Assembly (NCBI GenBank): GCA_013003715.1
Contig: JABDIN010000093.1
Location: 1 to 64,000, forward strand
Reading direction: 5' to 3'
From: Desulfobacteraceae bacterium
GTDB taxonomy: Bacteria > Desulfobacterota > Desulfobacteria > Desulfobacterales > Desulfosarcinaceae
Length of the DNA: 64,000 nucleotides
A program made the translations under genes and the position numbers. Position 1 is the first letter of the stretch; every line of letters starts with the position of its first letter. The notes below the pieces were generated by a model that did no database searches, had not been told where the DNA came from, and saw only the letters and a program-made list of their open reading frames with translations. Below, one piece after another: positions 17,084-25,392 of the stretch.

Positions 17084-18364
17084 TCATCGCTCCGGAATCT
17101 GACCGTCCGCACTGACTTCCAGACCCATCGCCCGGGCCCTTTTGGCCCATTGCCGGCGGGCCAGCACCTGCATATCTTCGACCTTGTCCATTTCGTCTAC
17201 AATTTCCAGCCCCAGAAGGGTTTCCACCACATCTTCCAATGTCACCAGACCTTTGGTGCCACCGAATTCACCGACAACCAATGCCACATGCTGGCGATCG
17301 TCCAGCAGGACCGTCAACAGATCGGATAGTTTCATCTTATCCGGCACGGTTAAGATATCGCGTTTTAAGCTCTCCAGTGTATCACCACCGCGATCCTGCG
17401 CCTTTGAAAGCAATAAATCGTCCCTGAGAATAAATCCGGTAATGTGATCGATGTCGGTCCCATACAAGGGCAACCGGGAGAATGGCGCTTTATGTCGGGT
17501 TTCCAGCGCATCCGTCACGGTCACATCCTGAGGAAATGCCACGATCACGGTTCGCGGCGTCATGACATCACCGGCGGTGAGGGAGCCGAATCGGAACAGG
17601 TTGCGGATAATGTGTGACTCCTGTTCGTCGATCTGCCCGGACCGCTCGCCGATGCCCGCCATGGCGACAAACTCGTCGCGGCTGAACACATGGGCGCTTT
17701 TACCACGGGCAATCAGGCGGGTTAAGGCTTCCGAAATCCAAATCAGGGGAAAAAGGGACCATATGAGGATACGGACAAAGTGCGCGGTGAGCCCGGCCAA
17801 CGTTCGCCAATACATGGCACCGATGGTTTTGGGAATGATTTCGGACAGGAAAAGAATCATCAGGGTCATTATGGCGGAGAACAGACCAAACCATGCGCTC
17901 CCGAACACAAGGGTCGCCTTGGCCCCGGCACCGATGGCTCCCACGGTATGGGCAATTGTGTTTAAGGTTAAAATCGCCGCAAGGGACTGGTCGACCTTGT
18001 CCTGTTTCAAACGCTTGAGCAAAGCCGCCAGTTTAGGCTTATTGTCGCCCAGACCCGCGATGTAAGACGGCGTAATGCTCAATAAAACGGCTTCCGCCAC
18101 GGAACAAAGAAAAGAGAATACCAGGGCCAGCAGGATATACGAGACCAGCAGGATGACGTCGGTGTTTGTATGACCGCTTGCGGTGGATGACCCGGTATTC
18201 GGCAACCCAGCGGCAATAGCCGTCCCGCTTGTCAATATCATTATCAATGCCAAGATAAGCAAATGATGTCGAGCACATGAAAACGGCATCATCCGGATCA
18301 GAATACCCCCACATCGAAAAACCGGTTTAGGTTCGCGTTTGCCTCCGTTCAACAGTTTCGTCAT
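17084..18364 (-). CDS. CNNM (DUF21) membrane protein with CBS pair
   Basis: 426 residues. After an N-terminal hydrophobic segment that could be a signal anchor (about 26-52), a CNNM domain with three to four helices (about 67-235) is followed by a CBS pair (about 262-395) with the strand-loop GEFGGTKGLVTLEDVVE typical of this family. CNNM/CorC proteins take part in Mg2+ or Co2+ efflux, with the CBS pair binding ATP-Mg. The C-terminal CorC_HlyC domain of many family members is missing; the chain ends about 30 residues after the CBS. The start at 18364 is uncertain; ATG at 18292 would give a cleaner hydrophobic start. Only 15 bp separate it from the RNase M5-like gene, so the two are probably co-transcribed. 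Confidence 0.85.
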   Translation of the reverse strand: MTKLLNGGKREPKPVFRCGGILIRMMPFSCARHHLLILALIMILTSGTAIAAGLPNTGSSTASGHTNTDVILLVSYILLALVFSFLCSVAEAVLLSITPSYIAGLGDNKPKLAALLKRLKQDKVDQSLAAILTLNTIAHTVGAIGAGAKATLVFGSAWFGLFSAIMTLMILFLSEIIPKTIGAMYWRTLAGLTAHFVRILIWSLFPLIWISEALTRLIARGKSAHVFSRDEFVAMAGIGERSGQIDEQESHIIRNLFRFGSLTAGDVMTPRTVIVAFPQDVTVTDALETRHKAPFSRLPLYGTDIDHITGFILRDDLLLSKAQDRGGDTLESLKRDILTVPDKMKLSDLLTVLLDDRQHVALVVGEFGGTKGLVTLEDVVETLLGLEIVDEMDKVEDMQVLARRQWAKRARAMGLEVSADGQIPER

Positions 18365-18379
18365 GAACTAAAATCCCCG

Positions 18380-18934
18380 TTAAGGTGTGAAATCGAGATT
18401 TACCTGCCCCATGGCGCTGTCCAGCTCAATACCGGTGATACCAAATCCATGGAGCCGCCCCGGAAGTTGCTTGCCGTTGGCATACCCGATTTTAAGATGT
18501 CTGCCCAACAATTCCCGCCGTCGGGCTGCTCCCGGATATCCGATGAGCCGGTGCCGTTCCAGGTCAGCCCCGGTTATATCCGATACCGTATCAGTTTCCA
18601 GGATGGTGCAGGCTCGCGCCAGGGCGGCGCGTATCACATCCGGTGCGGCGTTTTCAATCCCGATATCGCCTTTTTTCAATGCCTCCGGTTGGGTGAGATA
18701 GGCATGGCGGCATCCCGGAATCCGGCGGGCAATCCGTTTGCGGATCATTTCCCCGGCATGATCAGGGTCGGTAAAAACAATCACACCTCTCCGTTGCACT
18801 GCGAATTCGATCCGTTCAAAGGTATCCTCACCGATGCCATAACCATTGGTCACTATAAATTCAGCCGCCACCGCCGCCTTCACGGCACTGACATCATCCC
18901 GTCCCTCCACCACAATGATTTCTTTGACCTGCAA
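18380..18934 (-). CDS. rnmV: RNase M5-like Toprim protein
   Basis: 184 residues starting at a TTG codon (18934); no ATG lies before the conserved start. The N-terminal Toprim domain has the RNase M5 pattern: VKEIIVVEGRDDVSAV with the catalytic glutamate E10, then TNGYGI, RRGVIVFTDPDHAGE with the DxD-type acidic pair and IPGCRHAYL. The C-terminal half (about 105-180) matches the M5-specific domain that grips 5S rRNA precursor. In Bacillus this enzyme trims both sides of 5S rRNA. The role in a Gram-negative host is less studied, and no rRNA gene is nearby. It precedes the CNNM gene in a probable two-gene unit. Confidence 0.82.
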   Translation of the reverse strand: MQVKEIIVVEGRDDVSAVKAAVAAEFIVTNGYGIGEDTFERIEFAVQRRGVIVFTDPDHAGEMIRKRIARRIPGCRHAYLTQPEALKKGDIGIENAAPDVIRAALARACTILETDTVSDITGADLERHRLIGYPGAARRRELLGRHLKIGYANGKQLPGRLHGFGITGIELDSAMGQVNLDFTP

Positions 18935-19240
18935 TTATCCACCCGCGTGCAATGTTATGTAATCGGCCTCTAATCAATGACGTAATCGTCTATTCAACAG
19001 GTTCGTTCATATGACCCTCTCTGTAATAGAGACATCATCAAAAAACCATATATAAATAAAGTGTTCCGGTCATCATGGATACGCCGTATCCCCTTTTTTA
19101 TCACCGGCAGCGGCAATTGGAAGGGTGATAAATATCATCCCCGGTTTTTTGGGGCTGACCATTGTATCTGGGGATATGAAAAGTTTCGGACCGATCGACT
19201 GTTCACATGAAATAGTCCCGGAATGCCCCCCTGGTGCGCA
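18935..19240. other. Intergenic region, about 306 bp
   Basis: No gene is seen. It contains, on the plus strand, GGATAC-GCC-GTATCC (19077-19091) followed by CC and six T, which looks like a small intrinsic terminator, but no plus-strand gene precedes it. Downstream is CCCC-N8-GGGG (about 19140-19155), possibly a weak stop for the leftward transcript of the hypothetical gene at 19241. Confidence 0.35.
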
Positions 19241-19696
19241 TCACTGGTACTTCGCCACCAATGTGCCGATGGTTTCCTTCCACTTATCAGGCCCTCGTAC
19301 GGCCCATGCCATGGCATCTTCACCATCTTCGGTTCGATACTGGACACATAGTAACGGTGCAAACACCGTCTTACCGTTAAACGACTTCGGCAATGATATC
19401 GCTTTTATGGATCTCAAGGGAATGCGATATTCTTTTTCCGGCATTGCCCTGATGAAGCATATGTCGTCTTTTGTCAATACTAGTGCCCCGTTGCCCCGGA
19501 TCTGCCGTCCGCCTTTGGATTTTTCGCCAAAAAAATTGGCCCTTGTTGTGGCGCCGATGATCTCTTTTTCATCAAATCTATCCCGGACTATGACGTCGAG
19601 CTTTTTTCGGATTGAAGCAAAAAAAAGCTTGAGTAAAAAAAGTAAGCATACAATGGCGCCGCCGACTGAAATACCTATGGTTAATCCTGTAGTCAT
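19241..19696 (-). CDS. Hypothetical membrane-anchored protein
   Basis: 151 residues, not recognised. A glycine-rich N-terminal membrane helix (about 4-28) is followed by a basic stretch and a soluble beta-rich domain (about 45-150). The repeated short hydrophobic strands (GNGALVLTKDDICFIRAM, EYRIPLRSIKAISLP, TVFAPLLCVQYR) look like a PH/GRAM-type barrel, as in many small bacterial membrane-adapter proteins; this is only a fold-level impression. I chose ATG at 19696 because it starts just before the helix; the frame is open further upstream into the patatin gene. It ends the patatin transcription unit (35 bp downstream of that stop). Confidence 0.6.
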   Translation of the reverse strand: MTTGLTIGISVGGAIVCLLFLLKLFFASIRKKLDVIVRDRFDEKEIIGATTRANFFGEKSKGGRQIRGNGALVLTKDDICFIRAMPEKEYRIPLRSIKAISLPKSFNGKTVFAPLLCVQYRTEDGEDAMAWAVRGPDKWKETIGTLVAKYQ

Positions 19697-19730
19697 ATGT
19701 GGTTTTCCCTGCCATGGTTGACCGTATTTT

Positions 19731-20759
19731 TCAAGGCCGGTTTGAAGGATCGCTCTCTTGGCTGTTATACCATTTAAAATAGGCGGCCGCGCCCTTAACG
19801 CCGGACGCCTCCAGCTTTTTCTTTTTCTTGTCGGACAGGTCAAATTCCGTGGTTTTCACCCCCATGGAGTCGATGTAAATAGTGCGATGCCAGTCATCGC
19901 TGTGAAGATGGGTATTGGATTGCCTCTCGATCATGGTGGACACCAGGGCCTTGATGTAATCAAAAAAATCATCTATCTTTTCGTGAGCCGGTTCCGCCCC
20001 ATACCGAAACACACCGATCTCCTGCTTCGAATCAAGCCGGAAACCAAGGGTTTCCTTATTGTAGATATAGGGACTGCTGGCGGGGTGCTTCTTTATAAAC
20101 CGCTTGTTCTCTTTTTCATAGTAGGGTGTTTTGACCGCGGTTTTTGAAAGGTTTGCCGGATCAATATATTTTTCGCGATCGAACAGCTTCACCGGGTAAT
20201 TATCCAACACCCCGCCATCCACATAAACATCGTCCCTGGGGTTTCTGGCGGCGGCAAAAAACAATGGGATGGACATCGAAATACGCACCGCATCGGCAAT
20301 CCGGGTGTTGGGGGTATGCTCATGGGAAAAAACCTCTCCGAAACGGGTACTCAGGTTGGTCCCGTAGACATACAGGTCCGGCCGGTTGGTCGCCTTGAGA
20401 TGTTTGAAGGTGGCGTTGGCGTCCCCCAGTTTTTTTTTGATATGCCTGCTGATCCACTTATGGAAAAAATCTCCCTTGTACCAACCGAACTTGTTCAACA
20501 GCCGATCCGTGTTTCGGATCACCCCCCAGCTGCCGTCCATAAAATTCTTGAAATTGAGCCGGCTTAAAATGTTCCGCTGTTCACTAACGGAAAAGCCCAG
20601 GGCAAAAAGGGTCGCATTGATGGCTCCGGCGGATGTACCGCCCACTCTCCGGATGGCCGGTAGAATGCCCTTCTCCTGCATGACCTGCATGGCGCCGAGG
20701 TAAGCAATTCCCTTTACCCCCCCGCCTTCAAACACAAGATTTTTAAAATGGTATGCCAT
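19731..20759 (-). CDS. Patatin-like phospholipase
   Basis: 342 residues with the Ser-Asp dyad of patatin phospholipases: oxyanion loop EGGGVKG (11-17), nucleophile S43 in GTSAG and D181 in DGGVLDN. These are lipid acyl hydrolases acting on phospholipids or related esters; some are secreted effectors, others housekeeping. No signal peptide is seen. The start is ATG at 20759, decided by GAGGAGG six bases upstream; the open frame continues another 30 codons without support. The C-terminal third (about 230-340) with charged helices is outside the core and not recognised. Followed closely by the membrane-anchored hypothetical gene. Confidence 0.9.
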   Translation of the reverse strand: MAYHFKNLVFEGGGVKGIAYLGAMQVMQEKGILPAIRRVGGTSAGAINATLFALGFSVSEQRNILSRLNFKNFMDGSWGVIRNTDRLLNKFGWYKGDFFHKWISRHIKKKLGDANATFKHLKATNRPDLYVYGTNLSTRFGEVFSHEHTPNTRIADAVRISMSIPLFFAAARNPRDDVYVDGGVLDNYPVKLFDREKYIDPANLSKTAVKTPYYEKENKRFIKKHPASSPYIYNKETLGFRLDSKQEIGVFRYGAEPAHEKIDDFFDYIKALVSTMIERQSNTHLHSDDWHRTIYIDSMGVKTTEFDLSDKKKKKLEASGVKGAAAYFKWYNSQESDPSNRP

Positions 20760-20852
20760 AATCGCCTCCTCTTCATCAGGTTTCAATTCCACCATATCAA
20801 AAAACAACTTTTGGGCTCTCTTGGTTGTGAGGTGGGTAAAAACAAGCACCGC

Positions 20853-21257
20853 TTATTTCAACGGCTCTCCGCAGCACACCTCGACCGCAACCACAATACC
20901 CCGGCTATCACTATCCCACACATCTGCTGCGGTTCCGCAATCAACCAGCCGGGCATCCGCCACCTGTTCATCGCCTGTGACCTTCCGGCAGGCCTTTTCG
21001 TAGTGAAAGCTTTGGAGTGATGCTTCCGCGTCTGTTCTGGCATCGGCACAATTATCGAGACCGGGATAGTGCAGATCCGTGACAACGGTGAGCGTATGGG
21101 ATGATGGACACGCCATCTCCGTGGGCAGGTATGCCACGACTTCGATATCCCGGTTTGATAACCAGGAAAAAACGGCAATGCTCAGCCCGACAACGCCTGC
21201 AATCAGTACCTTACGATATTTCGATGGTTTCATCCCGCCCTCTAACTCCGTCGCCAT
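20853..21257 (-). CDS. Hypothetical single-pass periplasmic protein
   Basis: 134 residues, not recognised. An N-terminal helix (about 16-34, VLIAGVVGLSIAVFSWL) would anchor a periplasmic domain with six cysteines spread over the chain, so disulfides are likely. I chose ATG at 21257 because GGGAGGAA lies eight bases upstream; ATG at 21233 is also possible. It lies 94 bp upstream of the patatin start and 62 bp downstream of the zinc-ribbon gene, all leftward, so the three may be one unit. Confidence 0.55.
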   Translation of the reverse strand: MATELEGGMKPSKYRKVLIAGVVGLSIAVFSWLSNRDIEVVAYLPTEMACPSSHTLTVVTDLHYPGLDNCADARTDAEASLQSFHYEKACRKVTGDEQVADARLVDCGTAADVWDSDSRGIVVAVEVCCGEPLK

Positions 21258-21318
21258 TTCGCAATTCCTCCCGACAACCATCGACAGCTTGGTACTGATG
21301 ACTCCCGGGAAGCCTAAT

Positions 21319-21867
21319 CTATTTGAGCGGATTTGTATTCTGAACAGCGGTAATGGTGTTCAGCAATTTCGGATTTTCCACAAACATCCGATACTGCATC
21401 ATTCGCAATACCGTCAGAAAGTCCTTCCACTCTGATATAAAAGACTCCGGTCCGGATACAATCTCTTTTGCTTCTTCAATACTTGCCTTGATATAATCCG
21501 AAAAACTTTTTGAAACCAACTCCAGCTCAAGTGAATCAATGATTTTCTTGAACTCGTGTTCTTCAAGCCAGATACCCTGGCAGGAAGGACAATAGTCAAC
21601 CTCGATGGTGCTGGACCCATAGTCGATTGTCTGAGTCTTCGTTTTACAAACCGGGCAGTTGATTGCAGAAGGTTTGACCTTAAACCGGTCTTCGTGTTTC
21701 CAGATGTCAAAATCCATCCAATTGAGATCGGCATCCGTCATGTCCTTCGCTTGCCTCAACTCGTCCTTGTCAAACCAGACACCCTTACATTGTTCACATT
21801 CATCGACCTCCACAGATCCAATACCCGTCTGTGTCAGTTCTACTTCACATTTCGGACAAAACTTCAT
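21319..21867 (-). CDS. Protein with two TFIIB-type zinc ribbons
   Basis: 182 residues. Two copies of the zf-TFIIB-like ribbon are present: CPKC (4-7) with CEQC (24-27) plus the following GVWFDKDEL, and CPVC with CPSC plus GIWLEEHEF about 60 residues later. Each should bind one zinc. The C-terminal half (about 110-182) is helical and not recognised. Bacterial members of this family are uncharacterised; they are often annotated as transcription-factor-like only because of the ribbon, which is not evidence of such a role. AAGGAGAA precedes the ATG at 21867. Confidence 0.75.
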   Translation of the reverse strand: MKFCPKCEVELTQTGIGSVEVDECEQCKGVWFDKDELRQAKDMTDADLNWMDFDIWKHEDRFKVKPSAINCPVCKTKTQTIDYGSSTIEVDYCPSCQGIWLEEHEFKKIIDSLELELVSKSFSDYIKASIEEAKEIVSGPESFISEWKDFLTVLRMMQYRMFVENPKLLNTITAVQNTNPLK

Positions 21868-21965
21868 TTATTATTCTCCTTTTGCAAGCCTTTCATTGCT
21901 TTGATATCCAATCATTCAAACAGATCCGATGCGTCCTGGACGATGCGCTTCATTCGTCCAAAGCC

Positions 21966-22085
21966 TCATCCACAACCTCCGCAATAACCTCCACCAGCGC
22001 CGCAGCCCACACAAATTAAAACGACAGAAAATAAGGGGAAAGTTGTTACATAATAATAGCATATAGGGTCCGAGGTAAAGCCCAA
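21966..22085 (-). CDS. Possible 39-residue cysteine/glycine-tailed miniprotein
   Basis: An open minus-strand frame with a possible TTG start at 22085. It has a short hydrophobic stretch (FPLFSVVLICV, 16-26) and ends in GCGAGGGYCGGCG before a TGA. Tails of this type recur in tiny membrane proteins of unknown function. There is no ATG and no clear ribosome site, so it could be a chance frame or a decayed gene. It lies between the zinc-ribbon gene and the divergent TetR gene. Confidence 0.25.
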   Translation of the reverse strand: MGFTSDPICYYYVTTFPLFSVVLICVGCGAGGGYCGGCG

Positions 22086-22129
22086 ACACGTTATCGTCCG
22101 TTAAAAGGAATAATTTAATCCTTGCAAAA

Positions 22130-22143
22130 TACGAACGGTCGTG
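22130..22143. promoter_or_regulatory. Operator candidate O1 for the TetR regulator
   Basis: ACGAACGGTCGT (22131-22142) is a near-perfect dyad and differs by one base from the perfect palindrome inside the downstream hydrolase gene. It lies 17 bp before the TetR start, in the spacer of a possible promoter TTGCAA (22122-22127), N17, TAAAAA (22145-22150). Binding here would give autorepression. Confidence 0.5.
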
Positions 22144-22159
22144 CTAAAAATCGGCCATT

Positions 22160-22744
22160 ATGACCAGAGGTGAAGATCGAAAACAATCCATACTGGCTGT
22201 AGGGCTGGATATGGCCAGCGAAATCGGACTTGAAGCCATTACCATCGGGACACTGGCGGATGAGACCGGGATGTCCAAGAGCGGATTGTTCGCGCATTTC
22301 AAATCCAAGGAAAACCTGCAGATCGAAATACTGGCCTATGCGGGCAGCTCTTTTACGGCAAAAGTAGTGACCCCGGCATTGAAGACAACGGCGGGGATAC
22401 CCCGGATCAGCGCCCTGGTGGAAAACTGGACGAATTGGAGCGGGGCACTACCGGGGGGGTGCATATTTGTCACCGCCAGCACGGAATTCAGTGATCGTCA
22501 TGGCAAAGTCCGAGATTATCTGCTCAAACAGCAGGAGAATTGGATCAATTGCCTGCGCCGCATCGCAGAATCCGGTATCCGCACGGGCGATTTGAAACCG
22601 GACATCGATGTGGATCAATTCGCCTACGACCTGTACTCCATGCTACTGGGCTTCTACCATTATTATAAGTTATTAAACGATGCCCGGTCAGACAATCACC
22701 AAAAGAAATCTTTTGCGCGCTTGCTTGAGCACTATTCATTATGA
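22160..22744 (+). CDS. TetR-family transcription regulator
   Basis: 194 residues. The N-terminal three-helix DNA-binding domain (about 8-55) has the family pattern ITIGTLADETGMSKSGLFAHFKSKENL. The remaining helices form the ligand-binding and dimer domain (about 75-190), with the segment GCIFVTASTEF seen in the TetR_C_6-like branch. No ribosome site precedes the ATG, and the likely promoter would start the transcript almost at the start codon, so the mRNA may be leaderless. The next gene downstream (115 bp) is an alpha/beta hydrolase whose start carries a near-identical operator, so the regulator probably controls itself and the hydrolase. Confidence 0.88.
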   Translation: MTRGEDRKQSILAVGLDMASEIGLEAITIGTLADETGMSKSGLFAHFKSKENLQIEILAYAGSSFTAKVVTPALKTTAGIPRISALVENWTNWSGALPGGCIFVTASTEFSDRHGKVRDYLLKQQENWINCLRRIAESGIRTGDLKPDIDVDQFAYDLYSMLLGFYHYYKLLNDARSDNHQKKSFARLLEHYSL

Positions 22745-22859
22745 TCAGACAGCGGACATTCAGACCGGACGGGGAATTTACAATTTCCACCCACGACAGC
22801 GGAAACCATTCAAAAAAAACATTATCCAAGAAGTAGACGCTTTATAAAGGGGAAAAGAT

Positions 22860-23786
22860 ATGGCTGTACACTATTCGAACAGGGACCTGCATAGTACGAA
22901 CGTTCGTATGCGATCCCTAAAAATCAAAGGAACCTCCCTGATCATCAGGGGGCTGTGGCGGTGTATGCCGGCACGGATGGAAAGGTGGGTCGCCGACAAA
23001 TTCTTTACACCTGCGGGTCACGCTATGACACCCGGTGAGCGGCGGTGGTTGAATAAGGCCGAAAACTTTCAAATTACCGTGAATGGACATGAGATCCGCT
23101 GCCGGAAATGGGGCACCGGGCCCGGAATTTTGTTTTCCCATGGATGGAACGGCAGGGGCGCGAATTTCCACGCATTCTTTCCCCCCCTGATCAAGGCGGG
23201 ATTTTCCGTTATTTGTTTTGATGCGCCCGGCCACGGGGATAGCGGGGGGCGATTGTCCAACTATTTTGAATTCAGCGATACGGTGCGTGCCCTGCTGACA
23301 AACGCTGATCTGAATATTAAGGGCGCCATCGGGCACTCAGTGGGAGCCGCCGCCCTGGTCAACGGCCTGGAAAAGGAAAACCTCCGTATACCGGCGGTCC
23401 TGCTGGCCCCGGCCATAGATTTAAAGGGCATCCTCGTCACCACATTCAATCGTTTCGGCATTCCCGTCACCATATTAATGCGGATCATCAAACGACTGGA
23501 AGATCGATTGGGGTATTCCCTGACCGACGACAATCCGGCCCGGCTTATCGAAAAATTCGATACCGAAATGGTCGTGGTACATGACCGGCGGGACCGGGTA
23601 ATCCCCTTTGATGCGGTGGAGCCGCATCTCAGACCCCACCGGCACATCCGGCTGCATGTCACCGAAGGCCTGGGGCATAAACGCATCCTGTTTGACGATG
23701 GTGTCATCGCCCTGGTAGTCACCCATTTAAAGCTCCAGTTGATGAGTAAATATGGGATGAATGAGAAGAGAGCGGCAATGGCATAG
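22860..23786 (+). CDS. Alpha/beta hydrolase
   Basis: 308 residues with a hydrolase fold: oxyanion region FSHGWNGRG (92-100), nucleophile S160 in GHSVG, an acid in the strand VVVHDRRD (D242 or D245) and a C-terminal histidine in EGLGHKRIL. The N-terminal 60 residues are basic and amphipathic (SLIIRGLWRCMPARMERWVADKFF), which may help it sit on a membrane. The substrate is not predictable; esters or thioesters are usual. AGGGGA precedes ATG at 22860. ATG at 22908 would place the palindromic operator (22895-22908) directly upstream of the start instead of inside the gene, but it lacks a ribosome site. Confidence 0.8.
   Translation: MAVHYSNRDLHSTNVRMRSLKIKGTSLIIRGLWRCMPARMERWVADKFFTPAGHAMTPGERRWLNKAENFQITVNGHEIRCRKWGTGPGILFSHGWNGRGANFHAFFPPLIKAGFSVICFDAPGHGDSGGRLSNYFEFSDTVRALLTNADLNIKGAIGHSVGAAALVNGLEKENLRIPAVLLAPAIDLKGILVTTFNRFGIPVTILMRIIKRLEDRLGYSLTDDNPARLIEKFDTEMVVVHDRRDRVIPFDAVEPHLRPHRHIRLHVTEGLGHKRILFDDGVIALVVTHLKLQLMSKYGMNEKRAAMA
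22895..22908. promoter_or_regulatory. Operator candidate O2, perfect palindrome
   Basis: TACGAACGTTCGTA is a 14-bp perfect palindrome, 11 of 12 core bases identical with O1 at 22131-22142. It lies 35 bp inside the hydrolase coding sequence (or just before its alternative start). It is a probable second binding site of the TetR protein. Confidence 0.5.
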
Positions 23787-23841
23787 TCACCGGGACGAAA
23801 GGACAAGCTTTACATCCGAGTGTTAAAAGGACACCAGATAG

Positions 23842-25083
23842 CTAACCCTCAAACTTTTCCACACGACGATCCGTTTCCGTTCGTCTATTGAGACACCCAT
23901 AGACATAATAAAACCCGATGCTCATGGGCACAAGGATGGTCCCGGAGATAAAAAGCAGCCCGGCGTGGTCGATATACGTGAGCAGGATACCGTATATCAG
24001 GGCCGCCAGGGGAATAGATCCATTGCCCACGGAGCTGACAATCGCGAACACCCTGCCGGAAAACTCGTTGGCTGTGGTCTGCTGGATGATGGTTTGAAAG
24101 CTGGTACCGGCCAGAACAAGGGCACAGCTCAAACATACGAAGGGAAATAAGTAAGGAAAAACCAATCGGAATCCAAAAATTCCCAAAATTCCCAAAAGCA
24201 GGTAGGAAAACCCGATGACGCCTACACCGGTGAACAGCATGATGACCTCTTTTTTATGGATGCTGTGGATGCTGATGATGAAGGCCATGAACACGGAACC
24301 CGCACCGAACACGGCCTGGAGAAGCCCCAGATTCCCGGCGCCGTGCCCAGCCAGCGAACTCGCCAGTACCGGCATAATCACCTGGATGGACCCCACAAAA
24401 AAGTGGATGACCGCCACCATAAAAATGATGATGAGCAACCGTTTTTCTTTCAACAGGTAACGGTATCCGGCCAGCACACTGGCGCCTATTTTCTGGGTAG
24501 CCGCACCGGAGGGATTCAGGCGGGGGATATTCAGAAAACATTCGAAACCCGCAGAGATCAGGAATGTGGCCGCATTGAGAACAAACACAAATCCATAGTC
24601 AAAGGCAATCACTGCGGCACCGCCCAGGACAGGGCCGATAATATTGGAAAATCCGGCAATAAACTGGACCTTTGAGTTGGCTTTGGTCAGATTCGATTCC
24701 GTCACAATCTGTGGAATCACTGATGGGATGGCCGGATTGAAAAAGGCGGCATTGATAGATAACAGCACCTCGGCCACTATGACCCACCCGACATTCAAGG
24801 CGCCCATGTAATAAGCGACAGCCACGGCAGCGATGATGAAGCCCCGAAATATATCGGTTCCGATGATGATATTTTTCCGATTGTAGCGGTCCACAAAAGC
24901 GCCGGAAAAAAAACCGAAAAGGACCAAAGGCGCCATGGATGCGAATAGCACGGCACCCATGGCCGCCGGAGAGCCGGTAATTTCCAGCACCCACAGGGAC
25001 AAGGCCAGTAAATAAAGTTTATCGCCGATCTGGGACACCAGCTGTCCGCTGAGCAGCAGGTTTAGATTCCGATTCATGGGCAT
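23842..25083 (-). CDS. MFS transporter, EntS-like
   Basis: 413 residues with 12 predicted membrane helices. The N-terminal LNLLLSGQLVSQIGDKLYLLAL and the loop FVDRYNRKN (about 62-70) after helix 2 are typical of the MFS_3/EntS branch, which includes drug and siderophore exporters. It is an inner-membrane, proton-driven transporter, probably an exporter; the substrate is unknown. AAAGGA lies eight bases before ATG at 25083. It is convergent with the hydrolase gene and not obviously part of an operon. Confidence 0.85.
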   Translation of the reverse strand: MPMNRNLNLLLSGQLVSQIGDKLYLLALSLWVLEITGSPAAMGAVLFASMAPLVLFGFFSGAFVDRYNRKNIIIGTDIFRGFIIAAVAVAYYMGALNVGWVIVAEVLLSINAAFFNPAIPSVIPQIVTESNLTKANSKVQFIAGFSNIIGPVLGGAAVIAFDYGFVFVLNAATFLISAGFECFLNIPRLNPSGAATQKIGASVLAGYRYLLKEKRLLIIIFMVAVIHFFVGSIQVIMPVLASSLAGHGAGNLGLLQAVFGAGSVFMAFIISIHSIHKKEVIMLFTGVGVIGFSYLLLGILGIFGFRLVFPYLFPFVCLSCALVLAGTSFQTIIQQTTANEFSGRVFAIVSSVGNGSIPLAALIYGILLTYIDHAGLLFISGTILVPMSIGFYYVYGCLNRRTETDRRVEKFEG

Positions 25084-25392
25084 GACATTTCCTTTGACAT
25101 TTAGACGATTAACAAGCTTGGTTTCCGGAACCAGTCATAAACTGTGAACCCATAGACGGGTCAAAGGAAAAATAATATGAAAAGTCCACCCTATATAATG
25201 AAAGGATAGAAGTCATGTGATGGGGGTGGGATGAACGCCATGGGGTGAATTCCCGGGATACCTAAAAAAGGCTACACGGGATATCCGGAAAAAATCAGAT
25301 GAATTAAGGGGCATCCGTGATGCCCATGGCACGGCTCAAGCGCGGTGGATCAAAGTCCCATGCGGAAAGCCCGCGGGTTCTGAGAATCCTTC
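25084..25392. other. Intergenic region, 309 bp
   Basis: No gene is seen. It carries the MFS promoter (not resolved) and, at 25309-25325, the 7-bp hairpin GGGCATC-CGT-GATGCCC about 65 bp after the aminotransferase stop. On the minus strand this stem is followed by CTTAATT and may be a weak terminator of the his operon. Confidence 0.35.

Noticed and set aside
19077-19099. Plus-strand intrinsic terminator GGATAC-GCC-GTATCC with T6
   Set aside because: The stem is short and there is no plus-strand gene upstream that would need it; a small RNA ending here is possible but has no other support.
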